The notes beneath the pieces are model-generated. The model made no database searches. It was not told where the DNA came from and saw only the letters and a program-made list of their open reading frames with translations. Below, piece after piece: positions 9,722 to 16,988 of a stretch of DNA of 64,000 bases (position 1 is the stretch's first letter; every line of letters begins with the position of its first letter). The stretch comes from UBA7803 sp041395905 (lineage in GTDB: Bacteria; Pseudomonadota; Gammaproteobacteria; Pseudomonadales; Azotimanducaceae). Location of the stretch: assembly GCA_041395905.1 (NCBI GenBank), contig JAWKZP010000004.1:186001-250000 (forward strand), read 5' to 3'. The translations under genes were made by a program, and so were the position numbers.

Positions 9722-10147
9722 ATGTTCAGCAAGAGCAAATTCATCGTGGCTGCGGCCCTTCTGCCACTGCTCGCGCCACAGGCGCAGGCGCATCATGCGT
9801 TCGGGGCCGAGTTCGATCCCAACCGCCCGCTGGTGCTGCGCGGGCCGGTGACCAAGGTGGAATGGGTGAACCCGCACGCCTGGATTCACATGGAAGTGAC
9901 CAAGGAAGACGGCACCAAGGAAGACTGGATGGTCGAAGGCGGCACGCCGAACACGCTGCTGCGGCGCGGACTCACCAAGCAGTCTCTGCTGCCCGGCACC
10001 CTGATCGTCGTGGACGGCTACCAGGCGAAGGATCGCTCCATGCGCGCCAACGGTCGTGACATCACGTTCACCGACGGGCGCAAGATCTTTATGGGTTCCT
10101 CCGGAACGGGCGCGCCCCGGGATGGTGCCGATCCCACGGAACGGTAG
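9722..10147 (+). CDS. DUF6152-type small exported protein
   Basis: 141 residues with a signal peptide ending after 'LAPQAQA', then 'HHAFGAEFDPNRPLVLRG', 'VEWVNPHAWIHMEV', 'GTPNTLLRRGLT' and 'VVDGYQAKDRSMRANGRDI'. This is the pattern of the small periplasmic DUF6152 family (OB-fold-like, function unknown), which I recall occurring beside the kind of exported proteins found just upstream here. The ATG at 9722 was chosen over one at 9710 because GAGG lies six bases before it. It is the last gene of the plus-strand group and is followed by a terminator. Confidence 0.75.
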   Translation: MFSKSKFIVAAALLPLLAPQAQAHHAFGAEFDPNRPLVLRGPVTKVEWVNPHAWIHMEVTKEDGTKEDWMVEGGTPNTLLRRGLTKQSLLPGTLIVVDGYQAKDRSMRANGRDITFTDGRKIFMGSSGTGAPRDGADPTER

Positions 10148-10172
10148 CCCGATCACTCGAAGTCACGCCAAC

Positions 10173-10198
10173 AGGGCCGCGCAAGTCGCGGCCCTTTC
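10173..10198. terminator. Intrinsic terminator between convergent genes
   Basis: A perfect 9-bp stem (AGGGCCGCG / CGCGGCCCT) with a five-base loop is followed by TTT. It sits between the end of the DUF6152 gene and the end of the minus-strand gene at 10222. It could serve both directions. Confidence 0.65.
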
Positions 10199-10221
10199 GC
10201 ATCCGATCCCCGGGGCGGGCG

Positions 10222-10776
10222 CTAGCGCACCGAATGCTCCTGGTAGCCTCCCGAATCGTACAGACGCGCGCGCTCGAAGCTGCCCGCGGCATCGAGCTCG
10301 AGCCGCGCGCTGGCCGCGCTCCGGTTCTCCCAGAACCATCCGTGCCAGCCGGAAAACGGCGCCACGTAGAGGCCATTGCGCAGCGCTGCCCGGCTCTGCT
10401 CGAAGCTTTCGGCGGTTCCGGCTTCGGCACCGTCCGGCTCGGCATGCAGGTCGTAGACCAGCTCGCTGCTGGCTGCCCAGCTGAACAGCAGCGGCGCACC
10501 CTGCTCCAGGCGGAACTTGTACTCGATGGATTCGTACGGCGCGAGCTCGATGCTCAGGCGGTCGCTGGCGTAGGGCTCGCTCTGGTATGCGATCAGGTCC
10601 ATGTGCCGCGGCGCAAGCTCGGTGAGCCCCAGCGCGCGGCCGGTTCCGAGCGGATCGTATCCGTACTCCGCAGGCAGCACGACTGCGAACAGCAGCACCA
10701 GTGCGCCCAGCAGCGCGCCAGCCGTGACCAGCAGCACGCGTCGGCGCGATCCGCGCGGTTGCAGCGACGCCGTCAC
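10222..10776 (-). CDS. Single-span membrane-anchored protein, HupE-associated
   Basis: 184 residues: an N-terminal basic stretch, one transmembrane helix ('LLVTAGALLGALVLLFAVVLPAEYGYDP') and a soluble domain facing the periplasm. That domain contains 'YESIEYKFRLEQGAPLLFSW' and 'SGWHGWFWENRS'. The GTG start at 10776 overlaps the stop of the HupE-like gene by four bases, the usual sign of translational coupling. Similar anchor-type proteins are, to my knowledge, found next to HupE-like genes in other gammaproteobacteria. Its role is unknown. Confidence 0.65.
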   Translation of the reverse strand: MTASLQPRGSRRRVLLVTAGALLGALVLLFAVVLPAEYGYDPLGTGRALGLTELAPRHMDLIAYQSEPYASDRLSIELAPYESIEYKFRLEQGAPLLFSWAASSELVYDLHAEPDGAEAGTAESFEQSRAALRNGLYVAPFSGWHGWFWENRSAASARLELDAAGSFERARLYDSGGYQEHSVR

Positions 10777-11465
10777 CCGCTGCGACCAAGCAGCAGTCCG
10801 GCCAGCTGATAGCCGGCCAGAAGAAAACCACCGCACATCAGCAATGCATTGGCTGCGAACGCCTGCCGGGCAAAGTACTCGCTGCGCCGCCAGCGCAGCA
10901 GCAGCGCAACGACCAGCGTCAGCGCCAGAACCTGCCCGATCTCGACCCCGACATTGAAGCTCACCAGATTGAGCATCAGCCCGTCTGCAGACAGGGCCAG
11001 ATCCTGCAGACGGGTCGCGAGACCGAAGCCGTGAAACAATCCGAACACCAGCACGGCAACGCGGGTATCCGGCTGAAATCCGAACAGGCTGCGGAACCCA
11101 TCCAGGTTTTCGAACGCCTTGTACACAACCGACAGGCCGATGACAGCGTCGATCAGGTAGGCGTTGACCTGCACGCCAGTCAGCACGCCCCCGAGCAGCG
11201 TCAGACTGTGGCCCACGGTAAACAGCGAAACGTACAACACCACGTCCCGTAATCGGTGCAGAAAGAACACCACGCCGACCAGGAACAGAAGGTGGTCGTA
11301 GCCCGTGAACATGTGCTTCGCACCCAGATAGAGGAAGGGTACGAGCGCCGGCCCGACAATGCCCTGCACGAAGCCGGCATTGCTCTCGGAAATGTTGTGC
11401 GCCCAGAGCGCCGGCGCCAGCAGCAGCAACGGTGCTGCCAGCAGCGCCGCACGGAATCTACGCAC
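10773..11465 (-). CDS. HupE/UreJ-like membrane protein
   Basis: 230 residues with a signal-like start ending 'ALWAHNISES' and about six hydrophobic segments. 'YLGAKHMFTGYDHLLFLVGV' and 'LFTVGHSLTLLGG' match the HupE/UreJ_2 family, where the conserved histidines are thought to bind metal ions. Family members are linked to nickel or other metal traffic, but many lie near cytochromes with no hydrogenase, as here. The start overlaps the end of the upstream cytochrome lipoprotein gene by eight bases. Confidence 0.8.
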   Translation of the reverse strand: MRRFRAALLAAPLLLLAPALWAHNISESNAGFVQGIVGPALVPFLYLGAKHMFTGYDHLLFLVGVVFFLHRLRDVVLYVSLFTVGHSLTLLGGVLTGVQVNAYLIDAVIGLSVVYKAFENLDGFRSLFGFQPDTRVAVLVFGLFHGFGLATRLQDLALSADGLMLNLVSFNVGVEIGQVLALTLVVALLLRWRRSEYFARQAFAANALLMCGGFLLAGYQLAGLLLGRSG

Positions 11466-11952
11466 CCGCGGGCTCGAAGATGTACACCTGATGACAGGCG
11501 ACGCAGACGTTGTAGATATTGGCGCCCGCCTGGAACAGCGCCTCTTCGTCGTGGGCTTCGGCCGCGGCGAGCGCCTGCAGCGCGACCTCGCGCAGCCCGC
11601 CCGAGATCTCCACCCAGCCGCCGTCGCGGGCGCGTCCGGGCAGCATCAGCAGATTGGCGCTCTCGGCGAGCTGCGCGGCGGCGTTGCGCACCGCATTCCA
11701 GCCCTCTTCCGTGGTGGGTGCCAGCGCCTGCTCTCCCTCCTCGGTGATGATGCTGCCCGCCGCACCCCAGATCACGTCCGTGGTCGGATCGATGATCCAG
11801 TCCATCAGCTGCTTGTCGTCCACCACCAGCTGATAAGGCGGCGCAGCGGCACTCGAGTCCGCAGACGGCGTCTGTGAGGTTGGTGCGTCGCAGCCTGCAG
11901 CACAGCCCACCAGCAGCAGCACCAGCGCGCCGCGGCGATTCCATTCAGTCAT
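11458..11952 (-). CDS. Monoheme cytochrome c lipoprotein, cytochrome c'-like
   Basis: 164 residues with a lipoprotein signal (lipobox around 'CAAGC') and a single heme-binding motif, CVACH, about 12 residues from the C-terminus. A helical protein with its CXXCH at the very end is the arrangement of class II (c'-type) cytochromes. It is the first gene of a three-gene overlapping minus-strand operon. Its position close to the multiheme cytochrome genes suggests a role as a small electron carrier in the periplasm. Confidence 0.7.
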   Translation of the reverse strand: MTEWNRRGALVLLLVGCAAGCDAPTSQTPSADSSAAAPPYQLVVDDKQLMDWIIDPTTDVIWGAAGSIITEEGEQALAPTTEEGWNAVRNAAAQLAESANLLMLPGRARDGGWVEISGGLREVALQALAAAEAHDEEALFQAGANIYNVCVACHQVYIFEPAGA

Positions 11953-12025
11953 TGCTTTCCCCTGCCCCGAAGACCGATCGCGGCAGGGTACTGGATTCGC
12001 GCAACGGCGTCAGCCGCCGGAGCGA

Positions 12026-12598
12026 TCAGGGCGCAGCGGGGATCTGCAGTGCCAGCGACTCCCCCGGCTGGATGCCGGAGTCGAGCGCGCGCAAGGCCTC
12101 GGTGTCGTCCGGGTCCAGCCGCACGTCACCATTGAGTGACAGCCGCGCCACCACCTCCATGGCGCTGGCGGGGTCGCCCTGCAGGCCGAGCGAGATCGTC
12201 TTCGGCAGCTCGGCGGCGGCAAACCGCTCCACCACCAGGGGCATGCGCTGTCCTGCCGCGCGCAGAAACACGAACACCGCGGCCGAGTCCGGCAGGCTCG
12301 AGCTGTCGCCCGCGTAGCTCACCGTAACACCCAACCGCGCAGTGACCTCGCCGGAGCCGCCGGGCGCCGCCGCCGCCGGCATGACCGATCGCATCGCCCC
12401 GGCGTGCGGAGACGTCGGCGGCGGCACCGTGACGGGCAGCACCGGCAACTCGGGGGCCGTCTGTGCCGCGCCGGGCGTGGATGCCGTGGCTGCCGGCTCG
12501 GCGGGCCCGAGGTAGAGCCACAACAGAACGGTCGCCGGCACGGTCGCCAGCACCGTCACCAGGGCAACGGTGATCACCAGCCTGCTTTTATCGGACAT
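12026..12598 (-). CDS. Membrane-anchored CcmI C-terminal-domain-like protein
   Basis: 190 residues: one N-terminal transmembrane helix ('LVITVALVTVLATVPATVLLWLYL'), a proline/alanine-rich linker, then a beta-rich domain. That domain, 'VFVFLRAAGQRMPLVVERFAAAELPKTISL', resembles the periplasmic C-terminal domain of CcmI/CycH, the apocytochrome c chaperone of the Ccm heme-attachment system. The TPR part of a normal CcmI is absent. Given the neighbouring cytochromes with about 30 heme sites, a dedicated assembly role is a reasonable inference. The start is the ATG opening 'MSDKSRL'. Confidence 0.6.
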   Translation of the reverse strand: MSDKSRLVITVALVTVLATVPATVLLWLYLGPAEPAATASTPGAAQTAPELPVLPVTVPPPTSPHAGAMRSVMPAAAAPGGSGEVTARLGVTVSYAGDSSSLPDSAAVFVFLRAAGQRMPLVVERFAAAELPKTISLGLQGDPASAMEVVARLSLNGDVRLDPDDTEALRALDSGIQPGESLALQIPAAP

Positions 12599-12617
12599 GT
12601 CGGGAAGCCTCCGTGCT

Positions 12618-14588
12618 TCAGTTGCGCTTGTCGAGCTCAAGCAGACCCAGCAGGCTGCCCGTCCCCGCAAACAGCTGCTGCCATTCCGGGTCGTCACGCC
12701 GCTCCGCGAGGTCGCGCGCGCTCTCGTGTCGCTGATTGCGTGCTCTGGCACTGGCACCCTGGCCCAGCAGCAGGCGGCTCACCGCCAGGTGGCCATTGCG
12801 CACGGCGCAGATCAACGGGCTGTCGCCCACCGCGTTGCGGGCGTCGACGTCGGCACCGGCATCGATCAACTGCTCGACGTTATCGAGCCGGCCCACGTTC
12901 GCGGCGACCAGCAATGGGCTCGATCCCGACGCGGAGTTCACGTCGATCGGCGCGCCTGCCGCAATGAGCAGCTCGAGTACGGTGCGATCTTCCAGCTCCG
13001 CCGCAGCGTGCACGGGTGTCGTGCCGTCCCCGGCCGCGCGGCAGTCGGCACCGGCACGCAGCAGTTCGGCCACGGAAGAGGCGCTGCCGGCGCGGGCAGC
13101 GAACCACAGCGGGGTACGTCCGACGGCATCCTGCGCATTGACGTCGGCACCGCCAGCGACCACCCGCGCGATCAGGCCGCCCAGGTCCTGCTGCGCGAGC
13201 AGATGCAATGGGGTCAGTCCTGCCCCGTTCGCCACCCGCGGGTTCGCACCCGCCTCGATCAGGACCTTCAGCGCAATCGCGTTGCCGGCCTTGGCAGCCA
13301 CCAGCAACGGAGTGTTGCCGTTGCCGTCCCGCTGCTCGAGCAGATCAGCATGCGCGCTCAACGGCCCGAGCAGAGCCTCCGGGCCGGATAGCGCAACCAG
13401 ATGCAGCAGATTGCCGCGCTCCTCACCACCGGCAGTACCCGCGCCACGGTCCAGCAACAGCCGCGCGACCTCGGCATGGCCGTCCGCGGCGGCACGAAAC
13501 AGGGCGCTCACGCCGGTGGCGTCGGCGACGTCCGGGTCCGTACCGCGGTCCAGCAGCATTCGCACGATCTCCAGGTCACCGGCTCTGGCGGCGATGGCCA
13601 GATCCGACCAGCCGCGCACCGCCGTCGCCCGACGCAGATCCTGCAGGCGTGCCATCGGCCCCTTGTCACCGCGCGCCGCGGAAACGCCGAACAGCCGCTG
13701 CAGCGCGCCATCGTCACTGCGCGACGCGAGCATTTTCGGCGTCCAACCTGCATCGTTGCTGAGCTTCGCATCAGCGCCGCGCTCGACGAGCCAGCGCGCA
13801 AGGTCGGTGTGGCCGTTGGCCAGCGCCAGGTGCAGCGGCCGGTTACCCGCGGCGTCCGGGACGTCCAGCGCCGCACCTGCAGCTGCCAGACGCTTCGCAA
13901 TGGCCAGCGCGCCCGCGGCAGCCGCCAGGTGCAGCGGTGTGCTGCCGGTGCCATCCACCGCCGACGCGCTCGCATTTGCCGCCAGCAGCGCATCTACCAG
14001 GGCCGCATCACCCTGCGCGACGGTAATGTTGAGCGCCAGACGTCCGTGCTCGTCGCGCGCATTCGCGTCTGCGCCCCGGGCCAGCAGAGCCTGCAGCGAG
14101 GCCAGATCATCCCGGTCGGCGGCTTCGTGCAGCGACGCGATCCGCGGCGCCGCTGCCGGCACCCCGGCGAGCCGCTCGCGGGCGCGCTCGAGACCCGCGT
14201 CAGCGGCAATCCGGTACCAGCGCTCGGCAGCCTCGGGATCCCTGGCGGTTCCACGGCCCTTCTCGGTCATGACACCCACCAGAAACGCCGCCTCGGCGTG
14301 CGACTGCTCGGCCGCGCGGCGCAGGTAGCCGTACGCGCGCTCCGGATCACGGGCCACGCCCATGCCACGGTCGTACAGACGTCCGAGTTCGTAGAGGTCG
14401 GCAGCGTCGGCGTCACCAGCGGCAGCGGCCCGCTCGAGCAGACGGGCCGCGCCAGCGAAATCACGCTGCAGCAGCGCCTCCTGCACCTCCGGTGCTGCCG
14501 CCTGCACCGGCGCAGCCGTACCCACCAGCAGCGTCAGGCTGCCGACCGCTGCCAGCAGCGCGGCAACCAGAGGTCTACGCCTGGCCAT
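12618..14588 (-). CDS. Exported Sel1/ankyrin-repeat protein
   Basis: 656 residues with a signal peptide (cleavage near 'PVQAAA'). Two Sel1-like repeats follow at about 60-135 ('YELGRLYDRGMGVARDPERAYGYL'). The rest, to about residue 630, is a long series of ankyrin repeats ('GSTPLHLAAAAGALAIAKRL', 'GRTPLWFAARAGSASSVAEL'). Such repeats bind other proteins. It overlaps the oxidoreductase gene upstream by 14 bases and lies 20 bases from the CcmI-like gene. This suggests a scaffold or assembly function for the cytochrome system. No catalytic motif is visible. Confidence 0.8.
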   Translation of the reverse strand: MARRRPLVAALLAAVGSLTLLVGTAAPVQAAAPEVQEALLQRDFAGAARLLERAAAAGDADAADLYELGRLYDRGMGVARDPERAYGYLRRAAEQSHAEAAFLVGVMTEKGRGTARDPEAAERWYRIAADAGLERARERLAGVPAAAPRIASLHEAADRDDLASLQALLARGADANARDEHGRLALNITVAQGDAALVDALLAANASASAVDGTGSTPLHLAAAAGALAIAKRLAAAGAALDVPDAAGNRPLHLALANGHTDLARWLVERGADAKLSNDAGWTPKMLASRSDDGALQRLFGVSAARGDKGPMARLQDLRRATAVRGWSDLAIAARAGDLEIVRMLLDRGTDPDVADATGVSALFRAAADGHAEVARLLLDRGAGTAGGEERGNLLHLVALSGPEALLGPLSAHADLLEQRDGNGNTPLLVAAKAGNAIALKVLIEAGANPRVANGAGLTPLHLLAQQDLGGLIARVVAGGADVNAQDAVGRTPLWFAARAGSASSVAELLRAGADCRAAGDGTTPVHAAAELEDRTVLELLIAAGAPIDVNSASGSSPLLVAANVGRLDNVEQLIDAGADVDARNAVGDSPLICAVRNGHLAVSRLLLGQGASARARNQRHESARDLAERRDDPEWQQLFAGTGSLLGLLELDKRN

Positions 14589-15888
14589 ACTTCGTCTCCA
14601 CCCGCACGCCGATCTCGCGCAGCATCCCCGTCGGCAGAATGCCGCCCGCGCAGATGATCACCAGATCGTTATCCAGTTTGAGCATTCGCTCGCCCTGTTG
14701 CACCAGAACCTTGTCGGCATGAATCTGTGCTACCTGCGATTCCAGCAGAAGCTGCAGCTTTCCAGCTTCGGCCAGTGCCGCGACCTTGTCCCGATTCTTG
14801 CGCTTGGCACGAGAGAACGCATTGCCTCGATACGAAAGCGTGACCCTGGTGCCGGGTTGCGCCGCGAGCGTGTGAGCCGCCTCCAGCGCGCTGTCACCAC
14901 CGCCCACCACGAGCACACGCTTGCCGGCATGCTCAGCGGGATCCACCAGCGCGTAAATCACCTTGGGCAGATCCTCTCCAGGAACTTCGAGCTGCCGCGG
15001 CGTGCCACGCCGGCCAATGGCGAGCAGCACGTTGGTGACGTGATAGCTGTTGCGGTCGGTCACCACTTTGAAGCCCGTCTCGGTGCGTTCAATCTCGTCC
15101 AGGCGTTCCCGGTAGTGAATGTTGATGCCGGTGTCCGCCTCCACCTTGCGCCAGAACTCGATGAGCTCCTCTTTCTGGGTCTCGCCGAACTTCACCTCAC
15201 CAACCATGGGGAGGCGTGCCGGGGCGGTCATGACGATCTTGCCCCGCGGAAAATTCGCCACCGTCCCCCCCAGTGAGTTCTGTTCGATGGTGACGTATCG
15301 CAGCTTCTGCTCGTGCGCCAGAAGTGTTGCCGACAAGCCTGCCGGCCCGGCGCCGATGATGGCCACGTCGAGTTGCCCCTTTGCCGGTCCGGCGCCCCGG
15401 CGGCGCACGATCTGCTCCATGGCCTGACGGCCCTGCTCGATGGCGTTGCGGATGAGCCCCATCCCGCCGAGCTCGCCCGCAATGTAGACCCCGGGTACGG
15501 TCGATTCGAATTCGGGCGACAGCAGGGGGATGTCGACCCCGCGTTCGCGGGTGCCGAACACCAGCGAGATCGCGCCCACGGGACATACCGTCTTGCAGGC
15601 GCCGTGACCGATGCAGTCCGACGGCGACACGAGCCCTGCCTTGCCGCGGATGACGCCGAGCACGTTGTGCTTCGGAAACTCGGGACAGGCGTGCACACAA
15701 GCCTCACAGCCGATGCAGCGGCTGGTATCGATTACCGGGTGCAGGGAAACCGGGGCCATCAGGCCCGCCTCCCGCGAATCCTGAAGCACCTCCCGATTGG
15801 TCCGCTCGCGGCGGGCGCGGCTGCGCAGTACCCAGGCATACAGAAGCAGCATGGGCAGCCCGTAGGCGCCGTACAACATCAGATCCAT
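14575..15888 (-). CDS. Membrane-anchored FAD/NAD(P)-binding oxidoreductase with 2x[4Fe-4S] domain
   Basis: 437 residues. An N-terminal hydrophobic helix (about 4-22) is followed by a ferredoxin-like domain with 'CIGCEACVHAC' and 'CIGHGACKTVC' (about 58-105), enough for two [4Fe-4S] clusters. A thioredoxin-reductase-like domain follows, with an FAD motif 'VAIIGAGPAGLSA' (near 174) and a second dinucleotide site 'VLVVGGGDSALEAA' (near 328). It could pass electrons between NAD(P)H and a membrane carrier, in either direction. It is divergent from the di-heme-b gene across a 180-base intergenic region, and is probably the cytoplasmic end of the electron pathway described for this region. Confidence 0.8.
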   Translation of the reverse strand: MDLMLYGAYGLPMLLLYAWVLRSRARRERTNREVLQDSREAGLMAPVSLHPVIDTSRCIGCEACVHACPEFPKHNVLGVIRGKAGLVSPSDCIGHGACKTVCPVGAISLVFGTRERGVDIPLLSPEFESTVPGVYIAGELGGMGLIRNAIEQGRQAMEQIVRRRGAGPAKGQLDVAIIGAGPAGLSATLLAHEQKLRYVTIEQNSLGGTVANFPRGKIVMTAPARLPMVGEVKFGETQKEELIEFWRKVEADTGINIHYRERLDEIERTETGFKVVTDRNSYHVTNVLLAIGRRGTPRQLEVPGEDLPKVIYALVDPAEHAGKRVLVVGGGDSALEAAHTLAAQPGTRVTLSYRGNAFSRAKRKNRDKVAALAEAGKLQLLLESQVAQIHADKVLVQQGERMLKLDNDLVIICAGGILPTGMLREIGVRVETKYGQA

Positions 15889-15990
15889 GACCGGCGACTC
15901 ATTCGCGTCTCGTACGACGGACTAATCTTACAGACATCGCGATGGCGGATTTGCGACACCAACCACGCATTTTTCGAGACTTTTCGATGC

Positions 15991-16010
15991 AAATGACAAC
16001 CACTCTCATT
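15991..16010. promoter_or_regulatory. Fur-box-like site in the divergent promoter region
   Basis: The 20-base element AAATGACAACCACTCTCATT differs from the classical Fur-box sequence AAATGATAATCATTCTCATT at three places, all T to C. It lies between the FAD/FeS oxidoreductase (minus) and the di-heme-b protein (plus), 59 bases before the plus-strand start. A TATACT hexamer at 16057-16062 could be the -10 element of a nearly leaderless plus-strand transcript, but I see no convincing -35. Confidence 0.45.
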
Positions 16011-16068
16011 GCGCCAGACCTCGAGGGATTTTTTTCCCCACGTAGCGAAACCCCAGTATACTAGCCGC

Positions 16069-16986
16069 GTGACCACCTTGAATACCGCCCAGACCGTTCC
16101 GCTGGCCGCGTCTTCGGCCGACCCCGCGCGCGCGGCGCGCCCATCGCGCATATTGAGCCTGCTCACCGCGCTGGGTTACGCGCTCGTAGCCGCCTGCATC
16201 GGCGGGGCCTGGCTGCTGAGGGACGAGAATCTGATTCATGCGGGCAGCGGCACCGGCTACTGGCTGGGCATCACCGGCGCGAGCCTGATGGGCCTGCTGC
16301 TGCTCTACCCGTTGCGCAAGCGCTCACGACTGCTGCGCGGTCTCGGACCCGTGAGCGTCTGGTTCCGGCTGCACATGGCGCTCGGCATCATCGGTCCGCT
16401 GCTCATCATCCTGCACAGCAATTTTCAGCTGGGCTCGTTCAACGGCCGCGTGGCGATGTTTGCCACCCTGGTGGTAGCAGGTAGCGGCATCATCGGCCGC
16501 TACTTCTATGCCAAGCTGCATCACGGCCTGTATGGGCGCAAGGTCAGCCTCGGCAGCCTGCGCGATGACGTCGAAGCGTACCGCGAGCGCGGGGCGAGCC
16601 CGCTCAGCCTGGTGGCCGATGCCCTGGAGGAACTGGCGAACTACGAAGCGCGCCTGCTGGAAGAGCATCGCGGCCTGTTCGGTGCCTTTCTGCGCGCATT
16701 CAGCGTGGTGCCGGAAACGGCACTGCTGCGCTGGCGCCTGATGCGCCAGGTGAACCGCAGCATCAGGCACCAGGCGGCACGCTCCAGCGTGATTCAGAGT
16801 CACCGCAAACGCCTGCGCCACACAACGCGCCGCTACCTCACGCAGCGGATCCAGGCGCTGCGGAAATTCGCCCAGTTTCGCGCCTTCGAGACGCTGTTCT
16901 CGCTGTGGCATGTGGTGCACTACCCGCTGTTTCTGGTGCTCGTCGTCGCCGTGATCGTCCACGTCGTTGCAGTGCACATGTACTGA
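16069..16986 (+). CDS. Predicted di-heme-b inner-membrane protein
   Basis: 305 residues from a GTG start, with about five hydrophobic segments (roughly 28-50, 63-82, 98-118, 127-150 and 278-303). Two helices each carry histidines separated by 13 residues: H102/H116 and H284/H298. That is the spacing that holds two stacked b hemes in ferric-reductase and NADPH-oxidase membrane domains. A charged cytoplasmic-looking stretch (about 155-275) separates them. No flavin domain is fused, so reductant probably comes from a separate protein, plausibly the divergent FAD/FeS oxidoreductase. The multiheme cytochrome gene begins two bases after its stop. Confidence 0.65.
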   Translation: MTTLNTAQTVPLAASSADPARAARPSRILSLLTALGYALVAACIGGAWLLRDENLIHAGSGTGYWLGITGASLMGLLLLYPLRKRSRLLRGLGPVSVWFRLHMALGIIGPLLIILHSNFQLGSFNGRVAMFATLVVAGSGIIGRYFYAKLHHGLYGRKVSLGSLRDDVEAYRERGASPLSLVADALEELANYEARLLEEHRGLFGAFLRAFSVVPETALLRWRLMRQVNRSIRHQAARSSVIQSHRKRLRHTTRRYLTQRIQALRKFAQFRAFETLFSLWHVVHYPLFLVLVVAVIVHVVAVHMY

Positions 16987-16988
16987 TC

